Positions 33,393-42,547 of a DNA stretch of 42,743 nucleotides are shown piece after piece. The stretch's first letter is position 1; each line of letters opens with the position of its first letter. Under the pieces are notes generated by a model. The model made no database searches. It had not been told where the DNA came from and was given only the letters and a program-made list of their open reading frames with translations. This stretch comes from Candidatus Gastranaerophilales bacterium. GTDB taxonomy: Bacteria; Cyanobacteriota; Vampirovibrionia; Gastranaerophilales; Gastranaerophilaceae. The stretch covers positions 1 to 42,743 of the forward strand of contig JAFQOV010000008.1 in assembly GCA_017402995.1 (NCBI GenBank). Reading direction: 5' to 3'. The translations under genes and the position numbers were made by a program.

Positions 33393-35657
33393 ATGCAAAA
33401 GGTTTCAAACGATATAGAATTAAGCGCAAAACAACAACCTCACTCGAGCGCGACAGACGCGATTAAAGGTTTTCCAAACCAAAATGTTGTTGATAATCAA
33501 GTTAATGTGATTAATTTTTCAAGACGTAACCTTTCAAACGTAATTATTGTTAAAAAAGACGGTACAAAAGAGAAATATAATATCGACAAAGTTGTTGAAG
33601 CAATTAAAAAATCTGCAACAAGAATGTTGGTAGAATTTTCAGAAAAAGAAATCAAAGATATTTGTGCTTTTGTTAACAAATCTGTTTCAGATATGAACAC
33701 AGATAGCGTTGAAATCCTTCAAATGCACAATATTGTTGAAGCTGCGCTTCAAGCTTTGAGTCCATTAGTTGCTGAAAGCTATAGAAATTACAGAAACTAC
33801 AAAACAGACTTTGTTCACATGCTTGATAAAGTTTATCAAGAATCTCAAAGAATTATGTACATTGGCGACAAAGAAAACGCAAATGCTGATTCTACATTGG
33901 TTTCTACAAAACGTTCATTGATTTTCAATGAATTAAATAAAGAATTATACAAAAAATTCTTCTTAACTGTTGAAGACAAACAAGCTATCAAAGAAGGCTA
34001 TATCTATATCCACGATATGTGTGCAAGAAGAGATACAATGAACTGCTGTTTATTTGACGTTGCAAACGTATTAAAAGGTGGTTTTGAAATGGGCAACATT
34101 TGGTATAACGAACCAAAAAGCCTTGACGTTGCGTTTGACGTTATCGGTGATATCGTAATGGCAGCTGCAAGCCAACAATATGGCGGTTTCACAGTTCCTG
34201 AAGTTGATAAAATTTTGGCTCCATATGCTCAAAAAACATATGACAGACAATACGACAGATATATTTGCATGGGTCTTTCTTTTGAAAAAGCAAAAGAAGA
34301 AGCTATGAAAGACGTTCAATCTGATTTTGAACAAGGTTTCCAAGGTTGGGAATATAAATTCAATACTGTTGCGTCAAGTCGTGGAGATTATCCATTCATC
34401 ACTGTTACAACAGGTCTTGGCGAAAGCGAATTTGAATCTATGGCAACATTGGCATGTTTAAAAACTCGTGCTGGTGGTCAAGGTAAAAAAGAATGTAAAA
34501 AACCTGTATTATTCCCAAAAATAGTATTCTTATACGACGAAGAATTACACGGCGAAGGCAAATCTCTTGAACACTTATTCAAAGCAGGTGTTGAATGTTC
34601 TAAGAAAACAATGTATCCAGACTGGTTGTCTTTATCAGGTGATGGTTACGTTGCTTCTATGTACAAAAAATATAAAAGAGTTATTTCGCCAATGGGTTGC
34701 AGAGCTTTCTTATCACCATGGTATGAAAGAGGCGGTGCGAAACCAGCAGACGAAAACGATAAACCAGTTTTTGTTGGACGTTTCAACATTGGCGCAATCA
34801 GCTTGCACTTGCCAATGATTTACGCTAAAGCTCAACAAGAAAGCAAAGATTTCTATGAAGTTTTAGATTTCTATATGAATCTAATCAGAAAAATTCACAT
34901 CAGAACATATGAATATCTTGGCGAAATGAGAGCGTCAGTTAACCCTCTTGCATATTGCGAAGGCGGTTTCTTGGGTGGTAATTTAAAATATAATGATAAA
35001 ATTAAACCACTTTTAAAATCTGCTACTGCATCATTTGGTATTACTGCATTAAATGAACTTCAAGAATTGCACAACGGCAAATCATTGGTTGAAGATGGTC
35101 AATTTGCAATTGAAGTTATGGAATATATCAATAAAAAAGTTGATGAATTCAAAGAAGAAGATGGTCACTTGTATGCCCTTTATGGCACACCTGCTGAAAA
35201 TCTTTGCGGTTTGCAAGTAAAACAATTTAGAAAAAAATATGGAATTATCGGTGATGTATCAGATAAACCATATGTTTCAAATTCTTTCCACTGTCATGTT
35301 TCTGAACAAATCAGCCCAATTGAAAAACAAGACCTTGAAGGCAGATTTTGGAATTTAATGAACGGTGGCAAAATTCAATACGTTAAATATCCAATTTCAT
35401 ACAACGGAAAAGCTGTTGAAACTTTAATCCGTCGTGCTATGAAAAAAGGATTTTATGAAGGTGTTAATCTTTCATTATCATATTGTGATGATTGCGGACA
35501 TCAAGAGTTGAATATGGACGTTTGTCCAAAATGCGGCTCAAAGAATTTGACCAAAATAGACAGAATGAACGGCTATTTGGCATATTCAAGAGTTAAAGGC
35601 GATTCTCGTTTAGCAGATCACAAAATGGAAGAAATTAAAGACAGAGTTTCAATGTAA
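33393..35657 (+). CDS. nrdD: Anaerobic (class III) ribonucleoside-triphosphate reductase
   Basis: Glycyl-radical enzyme that makes dNTPs without oxygen. The 754-residue product has an N-terminal ATP-cone (about 48-140; NVIIVKKDGTKEKYNIDKVVEAI), the ten-stranded catalytic barrel with NCCLFDVANVLKGGF and SQQYGGFTVP, a C-terminal zinc ribbon (CDDC...CPKC), and the radical glycine near residue 727 in RMNGYLAYSR. An in-frame ATG exists at 33363, but GGAGG sits 5-6 bp before the ATG at 33393, while the upstream ATG has only AAGGG two bases away; I prefer 33393. The activase gene nrdG is not adjacent. A strong terminator follows. Confidence 0.95.
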   Translation: MQKVSNDIELSAKQQPHSSATDAIKGFPNQNVVDNQVNVINFSRRNLSNVIIVKKDGTKEKYNIDKVVEAIKKSATRMLVEFSEKEIKDICAFVNKSVSDMNTDSVEILQMHNIVEAALQALSPLVAESYRNYRNYKTDFVHMLDKVYQESQRIMYIGDKENANADSTLVSTKRSLIFNELNKELYKKFFLTVEDKQAIKEGYIYIHDMCARRDTMNCCLFDVANVLKGGFEMGNIWYNEPKSLDVAFDVIGDIVMAAASQQYGGFTVPEVDKILAPYAQKTYDRQYDRYICMGLSFEKAKEEAMKDVQSDFEQGFQGWEYKFNTVASSRGDYPFITVTTGLGESEFESMATLACLKTRAGGQGKKECKKPVLFPKIVFLYDEELHGEGKSLEHLFKAGVECSKKTMYPDWLSLSGDGYVASMYKKYKRVISPMGCRAFLSPWYERGGAKPADENDKPVFVGRFNIGAISLHLPMIYAKAQQESKDFYEVLDFYMNLIRKIHIRTYEYLGEMRASVNPLAYCEGGFLGGNLKYNDKIKPLLKSATASFGITALNELQELHNGKSLVEDGQFAIEVMEYINKKVDEFKEEDGHLYALYGTPAENLCGLQVKQFRKKYGIIGDVSDKPYVSNSFHCHVSEQISPIEKQDLEGRFWNLMNGGKIQYVKYPISYNGKAVETLIRRAMKKGFYEGVNLSLSYCDDCGHQELNMDVCPKCGSKNLTKIDRMNGYLAYSRVKGDSRLADHKMEEIKDRVSM

Positions 35658-35662
35658 TTAAC

Positions 35663-35687
35663 AAACCCGCAAGAAATTGCGGGTTTT
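35663..35687 (+). terminator. Strong intrinsic terminator after nrdD
   Basis: Ten-base arms AAACCCGCAA and TTGCGGGTTT enclose a GAAA tetraloop and end in a T run. One of the most GC-rich stems in the window. Confidence 0.95.
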
Positions 35688-35762
35688 TAATAATACGATT
35701 TAGCCGAATTTGGTAATTTAAACAAGTCCTCTTTTTCTTTAACCTTTTAAAAGAGGTGAAAA

Positions 35763-37034
35763 TTGTCTATTTTAAATATTGAAAATAAAAACATTAAATT
35801 CGAAGATTTTACTCAAACGCTTAATCAAGAAACGATTTTTGACAAAACAAAAAGACTAGATGTTTTATTAAAAAGTGGTGTTTTAACGGGTAATGAGGCT
35901 CTTGGCATGATTAGTTTAAATAAACTATCTGCTAATGTTAAATTGCAAGAAAAAGATGGATATTGCCATGATGTCATTATGCTTGGTTCAAATTCTTATT
36001 TGAATATTGCAAATAATCCAAGAGTTTTATCTGCTTCAAAGCGCGCACTAGAAAAATTTGGAGTTGGAATGGGCGCAGTTTCAAACTATGCTGGGATTTG
36101 CGATTTGCACAAAAAACTCGAAGAAAAAATCGCAAAATTTTATAATACCGAAAGCTCAATCGTTTTCCCATCTGGCTATGGTACAAACATTGGCGTCATT
36201 TCGGCACTCTGTTCATCAAATGATGTGATAATAAACGATAGCGCAAATCATGCGTCTATTTATGATGGGTGCCAGCTGTCTGGTGCGCAAATCAAAGTTT
36301 TTCCGCATGGGAATATGAAATATTTAGAGAAAATTTTGGACAAAATTCCTGATGATAAAAAAGGAAGATTAATCATCACAGATGGCGTTTTTTCAATGGA
36401 TGGAGACATTGCAAAGCTTGATATAATCACAAAGCTTGCTCAAAAATATAATTGTGCAGTTATGGTAGATGATGCCCATGGGATTGGAATTGTCGGCAAA
36501 ACTGGCAGAGGAAGCGCGCAGTTTTATAATGTTATGGATAAAATTGATTTAAACGTTGCAATGTTATCCAAAGGCCCTGGGGCTTTGGGCGGTTTTTGCG
36601 CTGCTAGAAAAGAAATTGTTCAATATTTAAGATTATACGCGCGAACTTATTTTTTCTCGACTGCTTTGTGTGCTTCTGTTGTTGGCGGTTTGATTGAAGT
36701 TTTTGATTTATTTGAAAAAGACAACGCCGGCAGATTAGAGTTAATGCAAAAAACGCAATATCTAAAGAAAAAATTGCAAAATGCAGGTTTTAATATTGGT
36801 TCAAGCCAAAGCGCGATTGTGCCCGTTATGATTTATGATGAAAAAAAATTATTCAAATTATATCAGGAATTGAGACTTCAAGGGGTTTATGTGAATATTG
36901 TGACATATCCTGCGGTCAGAAGAAAAGAATGTCGTTTAAGACTTTGCATGATGAAAGATTTGACATATAAAGATATAGATAAAGCTTGTCAAATCATTAT
37001 TGCAAAGGGTCTTGAATATGGAATTATAAATTAA
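35763..37034 (+). CDS. Alpha-oxoamine synthase family PLP enzyme (BioF/Kbl/SPT-like)
   Basis: PLP enzyme that condenses an amino acid with an acyl-CoA. The 423-residue product has GSNSYLNIANNPRV (75-88), GVGMGAVSNYAGICDLHKKLE (100-120), NDSANHASIYDG (158-169), the cofactor block VDDAHGIGIVG (235-245) and the PLP Lys270 in MLSKGPGALGG. Family members make 8-amino-7-oxononanoate (biotin), 2-amino-3-ketobutyrate, or 3-ketosphinganine. Motifs alone do not choose between them; an N-terminal extension of about 35 residues beyond BioF resembles serine-palmitoyltransferase-like forms. No biotin genes are nearby. It starts at TTG behind AGAGGTG. Confidence 0.82.
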   Translation: MSILNIENKNIKFEDFTQTLNQETIFDKTKRLDVLLKSGVLTGNEALGMISLNKLSANVKLQEKDGYCHDVIMLGSNSYLNIANNPRVLSASKRALEKFGVGMGAVSNYAGICDLHKKLEEKIAKFYNTESSIVFPSGYGTNIGVISALCSSNDVIINDSANHASIYDGCQLSGAQIKVFPHGNMKYLEKILDKIPDDKKGRLIITDGVFSMDGDIAKLDIITKLAQKYNCAVMVDDAHGIGIVGKTGRGSAQFYNVMDKIDLNVAMLSKGPGALGGFCAARKEIVQYLRLYARTYFFSTALCASVVGGLIEVFDLFEKDNAGRLELMQKTQYLKKKLQNAGFNIGSSQSAIVPVMIYDEKKLFKLYQELRLQGVYVNIVTYPAVRRKECRLRLCMMKDLTYKDIDKACQIIIAKGLEYGIIN

Positions 37035-37056
37035 AAAAGCTCCAAAAGGAGCTTTT
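37035..37056. terminator. Bidirectional terminator between convergent genes
   Basis: Arms AAAAGCTCC and GGAGCTTTT around an AAAA loop, flanked by A/T runs. It serves the oxoamine synthase gene (plus) and glnA (minus). Confidence 0.88.
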
Positions 37057-37059
37057 AAA

Positions 37060-38400
37060 TTAATACGTTGCAAGATACATATCTTCTTCCCATTTAGTAA
37101 CAATGGTTCGATATTTATCCCATTCAATTGTTTTTGCCATCATAAATTCTTGATGGATATGTTCACCTAAGGAAGCTTTAACGACTTCATCTTTTTCTAA
37201 TAAGCAAAATGCTTGGTGCAAACTTCCAGGCAAAGAGCCAATTCCTGCGTTTTTAAGTTCTTTTGCGTTCATATCGTAGATATTTTCTTCGACAGGTGCA
37301 ACAGGTTCAATTTTGTTTTCAATACCGTCTAATATTGCGCCTAAAATAACTGTCATTGTTAAATATGGGTTACAAGATGGGTCTGGAGAGCGAAGCTCAA
37401 CTCTTGTTGCGTCTCCGCGTTTTGCTGGAACTCTGATTAAAGCAGAGCGATTAGCCAAAGACCAAGCAATGTAAACAGGAGCCTCATATCCCGGAACAAG
37501 ACGTTTATAGCTATTTACAATCGGGTTTGTGATTGCTGTAAATGAGCTAACGTGTTTTAAAATGCCACCGATTGAATATAGCGCTTCTTGAGACAAGCCA
37601 TATTCGCTTTCAGGAGCATAGAAAACATTTTTGCCATCTTTAAACAATGAAATATTACAATGCATGCCAGAGCCGTTAATTCCATAAATTGGTTTTGGCA
37701 TAAACGAAGCATGTAAACCATATTCATTTGCAATGCTTTTAACAACATATTTAAATGTGATGATGTTATCTGCGGCAGTTAATGCGTCTGCATATTTAAA
37801 ATCGATTTCGTGTTGCCCTGGAGCGCCTTCGTGGTGAGATGCTTCAATTTCAAAATCCATTGCTTCTAAAACATTAACTATGTCGCGTCTTAAATCTTCA
37901 CCCATGTCATATGGTGCAACGTCGTAATAGTTTCCGCTGTCGTGTGGAGTTGTTGTTGGTTTGCCATTTTCATCTAAATCAAAAATGAAAAATTCAGCCT
38001 CTGGACCAATGTTCATTGTATAACCAAGGTCTTGAGCTTTTTTCAACATTCTTTTTAAATTGCATCTTGGGCAGCCTTCAAATGGTGTTCTATCTGAATT
38101 ATAAATATCACAGATAATTCTTGCCACGTTTTCGCCTTCACGTTCGCACCAAGGTAAAATCATAAACGTATCAAGGTCTGGATAGAAAAACATATCTGAT
38201 GTTTCAATGCTTCTAAAACCTTTGATAGATGAACCATCAAGCATAATATCGTTATTTAATGCTTTGTTTAATTGGCTAATCGGCAAAGATAAATTTTTAA
38301 TCGTGCCATTTATATCGCAAAACTGTAATCTAATGAATTTAACATCATTTTCTTTGCACAGTCTGATTATTTCCTCTTTTTTTGCTTGGATATCTGACAT
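37060..38400 (-). CDS. glnA: Glutamine synthetase type I
   Basis: ATP-dependent amidation of glutamate to glutamine, the main ammonia-assimilation step; a dodecamer in the cytosol. The 446-residue product is in the size class of GSI-alpha (Bacillus-like) enzymes. Visible motifs: beta-grasp start [33 protein letters not shown] (54-70), the metal block [12 protein letters not shown] (about 135-146), [33 protein letters not shown], and [17 protein letters not shown]. The region equivalent to the adenylylation Tyr loop reads [11 protein letters not shown], closer to non-adenylylated forms. AGGAG precedes the ATG. Confidence 0.96.
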   Translation of the reverse strand: MSDIQAKKEEIIRLCKENDVKFIRLQFCDINGTIKNLSLPISQLNKALNNDIMLDGSSIKGFRSIETSDMFFYPDLDTFMILPWCEREGENVARIICDIYNSDRTPFEGCPRCNLKRMLKKAQDLGYTMNIGPEAEFFIFDLDENGKPTTTPHDSGNYYDVAPYDMGEDLRRDIVNVLEAMDFEIEASHHEGAPGQHEIDFKYADALTAADNIITFKYVVKSIANEYGLHASFMPKPIYGINGSGMHCNISLFKDGKNVFYAPESEYGLSQEALYSIGGILKHVSSFTAITNPIVNSYKRLVPGYEAPVYIAWSLANRSALIRVPAKRGDATRVELRSPDPSCNPYLTMTVILGAILDGIENKIEPVAPVEENIYDMNAKELKNAGIGSLPGSLHQAFCLLEKDEVVKASLGEHIHQEFMMAKTIEWDKYRTIVTKWEEDMYLATY

Positions 38401-38470
38401 AATATTCTCCTAAAATAATTTCATTATCTTTATTTTGAGTGCTTTTTCTCTTTTTGTCAAAGCTTTTTTC

Positions 38471-39235
38471 TTATTTTACAAGATAAGTAGAGATAAAATC
38501 GTCGTTCAAATCTATTTGTATAATTTTATATGCCCAATTATTTGAGGCGCTTTGAGTTATGATATGCAAAATATTATTTTCATATTGTTCAATATTTTTG
38601 TTGAAATGTCCCGAAACAATGGCTTTAATGTTAGTATAGTTAGCTAAAATTTCGTTATATTCTTCTGTATTTTTTGTTTCGTTCCATTTTGTCTCTGCTT
38701 TTAAAAGAGGAAAATGTTGCAAGATGATTACTTTTTTATCTTTATTTTCATCTAATGTTTTGTTAAGCCACATCAATTCGTTTTTTGTGTAATATCCATT
38801 TGAGCTTTGGAAAAATTGTTTGCTACCGTCCATTGCAACAAAAACATATCCTTTTTTTTCAAAAGTGAAATTTGGTTTTTTGCTATGTTTTTTTAAAGCT
38901 CTTGAAACGCGAGAGTAATAATATTCTTTATCAACTCCAGAAGATGATAAAACGTCTTGATTTCCTAAAAGAACATATGTTTTTTTGTTGATTTTTTTCA
39001 AGATGAGTGTGAACAAATCAAGGTTTTCTAAACTTGCTTTTTTAAGATTGTTTCCTGTGAAAACAACAAAATCAATATTTTTTCTTTGGTTAATTTCTCT
39101 AATTAAGGCACATGCTTTTGATACATTTGTTTCGTTCAGGTTTAAATCTGTAATTTGTACAAAAGTCAGCTCTTTTGCAAAAGTGCAAAGAGATAAAAAC
39201 ATTAATAAAATTACTATTTTAAAAAGCTTTTTCAT
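38471..39235 (-). CDS. Secreted metallophosphoesterase-like protein with altered metal ligands
   Basis: The 254-residue protein has a signal peptide (MKKLFKIVILLMFLSLCTFA) and the calcineurin-like phosphoesterase layout, but most metal ligands are changed. DxH reads DLN (30-32), GD reads GNN (61-63), GNHD reads GNQD (91-94), and GHxH reads SGHFN. The middle His (LQHFPLL) and one Asp remain. It may be a non-catalytic or altered-metal member in the periplasm or on the surface. An upstream ATG at 39271 would add 12 hydrophobic residues (MSKIIFFIILIG); I prefer 39235, which gives a standard signal peptide. It stands between glnA and a divergent transporter gene. Confidence 0.75.
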   Translation of the reverse strand: MKKLFKIVILLMFLSLCTFAKELTFVQITDLNLNETNVSKACALIREINQRKNIDFVVFTGNNLKKASLENLDLFTLILKKINKKTYVLLGNQDVLSSSGVDKEYYYSRVSRALKKHSKKPNFTFEKKGYVFVAMDGSKQFFQSSNGYYTKNELMWLNKTLDENKDKKVIILQHFPLLKAETKWNETKNTEEYNEILANYTNIKAIVSGHFNKNIEQYENNILHIITQSASNNWAYKIIQIDLNDDFISTYLVK

Positions 39236-39382
39236 ACCTATTAGAATAATAAAAAAAATGATTTTAGACAAATTAAAATTGTCGGTAATTTACAAAATGT
39301 TAAAAAAAAGCGCGTGTATTGGTAATTTTGCCATGTTCTTGATAAGATGGTTCTACCCCATTAAGAGAAAGGGTTTTTAAGT

Positions 39383-40894
39383 ATGAGTAAATTTTTGGCG
39401 GTAGTTTTAACAATGTTTGCAAGCATACAGTGCGCAAACGCAATGAACGTAGACGCTTTTGTAGACAAACACATTGCACCTGTTACAGACGCAATTGCTG
39501 ATGTTATTTTTTATCAAATTAACTTTTTTGGCTCAAAAGTTCCATTAATCATTTTTTGGATACTTATTGCTGGTATATTTTTTACAATATATTTCAAAGG
39601 CATTTGCGTTTGGGGCTTTAAACATGCAATTGACGTGGTTTCAAAACCTGCAGAAAAATCTGGCGATGGTTGTGGTGAAGTTTCATCTTTCCAAGCTTTA
39701 GCAACGGCTTTGTCTGGCACAATTGGTATTGGTTCAATTGCAGGTGTTGCAATTTCAATTTCAATTGGTGGTCCAGGGGCTGCTTTTTGGATTTTTGCTG
39801 GTGCATTATTAGGTATGTCTATTAAATTTGTTGAAGCGTCATTAGCCGTTAAATATCGTCGTTTTAACTCTGACAGTTCTGTTTCTGGTGGACCAATGCA
39901 CTATATTGCACACGGTTTGACAAGAAAAAAATTAAGATGGTTGGGTCAACCATTGTCTGTTTTATTTGCAATTTTGTGTATCGGTGGCGGTATCACAGGC
40001 GGAAACATGATTCAAATTAACCAAACTGCACACCAAGTTGTGTTTATCACTGGTGGAGAAAACAGCTTCCTTGTTGGTAGCACTTGGGTCTTTGGTTTAA
40101 TCGTTGCAATTTTAATTTGGCTTGTTACAGTTGGTGGTATTAAAAGCATTGCAAAAGTCACAACTGTTTTGACCCCAACAATGTGTGCTTTATATATAAT
40201 ATCTGGTTTAATTGTAATTTTAGCTAATATAATGAATATCCCAAGCGCTTTAGCTTTAATTATTGAAGAAGCGTTTCACCCTACAGCTGTTGCGGGCGGA
40301 TTCTTTGGGATTATTATTATTGGTTTAAGACGTTCTGTTCAATCAAACGAAGCAGGGACTGGTGCTGCGGCGATTGTTTACGCAACAGCGCAAACAAAAG
40401 AACCAATTTCGCAAGGTTTTGTAGCATTATTAGAAACATTTTTAACAGGTGTTTTATGTTTGTTCACATCTTTTGCGATTGTTTTCTCTGGCGCTTGTAC
40501 ACACGCTGCAAAACAAATTTCAGGTATTGAACTTGCATCAAACGCTTTTCAATCAGTAATTCCTTTCTTCCCAATAATATTGTCAATAATTGCAATTCTA
40601 TTTGCTTTATCAACATTAATTTCTTGGGCATATTACGGACAAAAAGCTTGGACATTTTTGCTTGGTGAAGGTAAAAAACGCGCATTGACTTTTAACTTCA
40701 TCTATTGCGTGTTTATCGTTATTGGTTCAACAATGAATGTTAGCTCAATCATCAATATCACAGACGCAATGATGTTAGCTATGTGTGTTCCAAATATTAT
40801 TGCATTATATATTCTTTGTCCTGAAATTAAGACTGATTTAATTGAATATTGCAAGAAAAATAAAATTGGAACTTTGGTTTTTGGAAAAAAATAA
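39383..40894 (+). CDS. Sodium:alanine/glycine symporter (AGCS family)
   Basis: Na+-coupled uptake of alanine or glycine across the inner membrane. The 503-residue product has about 10-11 membrane segments and family blocks: ALATALSGTIGIGSIAGVA (about 107-125), GGPGAAFWIFAGALLGM (about 129-145), KFVEASLAVKYR, GGGITGGNMIQINQ, SNEAGTGAAAIVYATAQT (about 320-337), and LISWAYYGQKAW. GAAAGGG lies about 10 nt before the ATG. The N-terminus has a short signal-like hydrophobic stretch. With ald at the other end of the window, alanine could serve as an N and C source, though the two are 38 kb apart. Confidence 0.94.
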   Translation: MSKFLAVVLTMFASIQCANAMNVDAFVDKHIAPVTDAIADVIFYQINFFGSKVPLIIFWILIAGIFFTIYFKGICVWGFKHAIDVVSKPAEKSGDGCGEVSSFQALATALSGTIGIGSIAGVAISISIGGPGAAFWIFAGALLGMSIKFVEASLAVKYRRFNSDSSVSGGPMHYIAHGLTRKKLRWLGQPLSVLFAILCIGGGITGGNMIQINQTAHQVVFITGGENSFLVGSTWVFGLIVAILIWLVTVGGIKSIAKVTTVLTPTMCALYIISGLIVILANIMNIPSALALIIEEAFHPTAVAGGFFGIIIIGLRRSVQSNEAGTGAAAIVYATAQTKEPISQGFVALLETFLTGVLCLFTSFAIVFSGACTHAAKQISGIELASNAFQSVIPFFPIILSIIAILFALSTLISWAYYGQKAWTFLLGEGKKRALTFNFIYCVFIVIGSTMNVSSIINITDAMMLAMCVPNIIALYILCPEIKTDLIEYCKKNKIGTLVFGKK

Positions 40895-40912
40895 GATAAA
40901 TTAGCAAATAAA

Positions 40913-40945
40913 AAACCCTTGAGAGTAATGAATTCTCAAGGGTTT
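40913..40945. terminator. Bidirectional terminator between convergent genes
   Basis: Twelve-base arms AAACCCTTGAGA (40913-40924) and TCTCAAGGGTTT (40934-40945) with a 9-nt loop and flanking A/T runs; it ends both the symporter gene and rpsT. Confidence 0.92.
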
Positions 40946-40960
40946 AAAATTTTTAATCAA

Positions 40961-41230
40961 CTATTTTGTAGTTAATTTATTGATTGCTTTTGTTAATCTA
41001 GATTTTTTGCGAGCAGCAGTGTTTCTGTGTAAAATACCTTTAGAAACAGCTTTGTCGCAAAGTTGATACACTTTAGAAAGTGCTGAATTTAATTCAGCTT
41101 TGTCTTCAGAAGCTGCAATAGCTAAAACTTTTTTAACAGCAGTTTTAATTGCAGATTTGAATGCAGTGTTTCTTTCAGTGTTTTTTTGAGCAATCAATAC
41201 TCTTTTTTTAGCAGATTTAATATTTGCCAT
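40961..41230 (-). CDS. rpsT: 30S ribosomal protein S20
   Basis: Primary 16S rRNA-binding protein of the small subunit. The 89-residue product is a typical S20: MANIKSAKKRVLIAQKN at the start, NTAFKSAIKTAVKKVL, and a helical KGILHRNTAARKKSRLTKAINKL end. It is basic and almost wholly alpha-helical. AAAGGA lies 8 nt before the ATG, with a possible -10 (TATATT) about 20 nt further upstream. It is monocistronic. Confidence 0.97.
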   Translation of the reverse strand: MANIKSAKKRVLIAQKNTERNTAFKSAIKTAVKKVLAIAASEDKAELNSALSKVYQLCDKAVSKGILHRNTAARKKSRLTKAINKLTTK

Positions 41231-41331
41231 TTTTTCTTTCCTTTCACAATATAACTTACGTTATCTGCGAGGTTTGAGTGAGTAATAGTATAATACATGA
41301 AAAGAAAAAAGTTTGCAATTTACTTTTTGAA

Positions 41332-41356
41332 TAAAAAAAACAGGGGCAAAGCCCCT
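41332..41356 (-). terminator. Intrinsic terminator for the secreted-protein gene
   Basis: Read on the minus strand, AGGGGC/GCCCCT arms with a 3-nt loop are followed by eight or more T (plus-strand A run 41332-41340). It lies 27 bp after the stop of the gene that ends at 41383. Confidence 0.88.
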
Positions 41357-41382
41357 ACTAAAACAAAAATAATATGAAATTT

Positions 41383-41964
41383 TTATGATGTTGCTTTGAT
41401 GATGAAATTAACTGACCCCGTCGCACCCCCGCCACCGCCGCCAGTACTTGTGTTTACAGTGCAATATGTGTGGACAAAGTGAGTTACAAATTGATTTTCT
41501 TTGAGCGTATACATGTATGCATTACCACTATCATAGTATGTTGGCTGTAAGCTTATTAACCCAGGGTAATAGTCGGAACTACTATATCTGTCTTTTATAG
41601 TTCTTATTTGTTCAATTGTACCATATGTTGAAGTATCACTAGAGCTATTATAGGCATCTTTTCTTAATGAATAATTGTCCCAATAGCTACCATCATTAAA
41701 TAAATAAATTTGGCTAACTACGTCTGATATACCTGCAAAAGCGTTGTTTGTTGAATATTTTAAGTGTGAAGTAAATACTGCAACAAGCGCTCGTGTATGT
41801 AGCTTTACGACTGTTCCACCAGCGTTTGTTATTGCTGTTCTAAGAGCTGATGTTGTAGGTTCTGTTTTTTCTATCGTATATTCTTCCCAACAGTCCACCC
41901 CAACGGCATATGCCCCTAGTTTTAAACAAAATAAGCTTAATAATAATATTAAAAATTTTTTCAT
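41383..41964 (-). CDS. Secreted protein of unknown function, partner of the prepilin-collar gene
   Basis: The 193-residue product has a clear signal peptide (MKKFLILLLSLFCLKLGAYA, cleavage near 20). The mature part is rich in Ser, Thr, Tyr and Asn, with two or three Cys (DCWEEY at its start, TYCTVN near 170), and ends in a run of six Gly followed by ATGSVNFIIKATS. I recognise no domain. Its start lies 1 nt after the stop of the prepilin-collar gene, so the two are co-translated; I use 41964 rather than 42018 because the signal peptide begins there. It may be a surface or pilus-associated component. Confidence 0.72.
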   Translation of the reverse strand: MKKFLILLLSLFCLKLGAYAVGVDCWEEYTIEKTEPTTSALRTAITNAGGTVVKLHTRALVAVFTSHLKYSTNNAFAGISDVVSQIYLFNDGSYWDNYSLRKDAYNSSSDTSTYGTIEQIRTIKDRYSSSDYYPGLISLQPTYYDSGNAYMYTLKENQFVTHFVHTYCTVNTSTGGGGGGATGSVNFIIKATS

Positions 41965-41965
41965 C

Positions 41966-42322
41966 TTAATCCCTAACCCTTCCGTTTGTGTTTTCTGTTG
42001 CTGTCGCACCTTTGACAATTAACCCTCTCATATCAGGAGTTTTGGTATCATCTAAAAATGTCCTAAGTTCGTCATATTTTGTATCTGCTGGTATCGTTGC
42101 CCCGTTACAAAGTAACCACCCCTCAGGTGCGCTATCTTCAAGCCACATCACAACTGTGCCAACAGGAACTGAACCAGAAACAACAGAAGATTTAACTTCA
42201 ATGTTTTTAGTCATCTTCTTTGTAATTACAGGTACAAATGCAGAAAGTAAAATCGAAACCACGACAAGCGTAATTAGCATCTCAACAAGTGAGAATGCTC
42301 TCAAAAAACTATTTTTTATCAT
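41966..42322 (-). CDS. Prepilin N-terminus fused to a phage tail-collar domain
   Basis: The 118-residue product joins two known modules. Residues 1-35 are a prepilin leader and helix (MIKNSFLRA | FSLVEMLITLVVVSILLSAF, Glu at +5). Residues about 51-105 match the phage tail-fibre collar pattern: SVPVGTVVMWLEDSAPEGWLL, then CNGATIP, YDELRTFL, and TPDMRGLIVKGA. The product then stops after a short polar tail, without the usual receptor-binding extension. Processing by prepilin peptidase would display a collar fold on a pilus. It is the first gene of a two-gene unit next to the terminal repeat block. Confidence 0.82.
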   Translation of the reverse strand: MIKNSFLRAFSLVEMLITLVVVSILLSAFVPVITKKMTKNIEVKSSVVSGSVPVGTVVMWLEDSAPEGWLLCNGATIPADTKYDELRTFLDDTKTPDMRGLIVKGATATENTNGRVRD

Positions 42323-42382
42323 ATTATCCTTTGTGTTTTGGTAGTATTATTTTATGTTTGAAATGATTATATCGTTTTTTTT

Positions 42383-42416
42383 TTTTTTGACAAGGGGGTT
42401 TTCGAAAAATTGCAAA
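42383..42416. repeat. 34-bp direct repeat, copy 1
   Basis: Identical over 34 bases to 42514-42547; starts in a T run, then GACAAGGGGGTTTTCG, and ends in an AATTGCAAA stretch. The copies start 131 bp apart. Confidence 0.92.
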
Positions 42417-42465
42417 ATTATTTCATTTTGGCTCCTGAGGGACTTCGTCCCACGTCGCCGTCGTA

Positions 42466-42504
42466 GTGCTATCGTCAAATCTCAACGATTTGCCGATTTA
42501 GCAC
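42466..42504. repeat. Imperfect hairpin between the 34-bp repeats
   Basis: GTGCTA/TAGCAC, TCG/CGA and CAAATC/GATTTG pair around a 5-nt loop, with small bulges. This is far more structured than other intergenic DNA in the window. The GC content is higher than in the surrounding genes. Confidence 0.75.
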
Positions 42505-42513
42505 CGGCTCCGC

Positions 42514-42547
42514 TTTTTTGACAAGGGGGTTTTCGAAAAATTGCAAA
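42514..42547. repeat. 34-bp direct repeat, copy 2
   Basis: Second identical copy of the 34-base unit at 42383-42416. Confidence 0.92.

Noticed and set aside
38985-39380. 131-codon plus-strand open frame
   Set aside because: It overlaps the signal peptide and first third of the phosphoesterase-like gene antisense and has no recognisable product; the symporter gene starts 2 bp after it.
41966-42322. Prophage tail genes
   Set aside because: The collar domain is fused to a prepilin leader and has no other phage genes around it.
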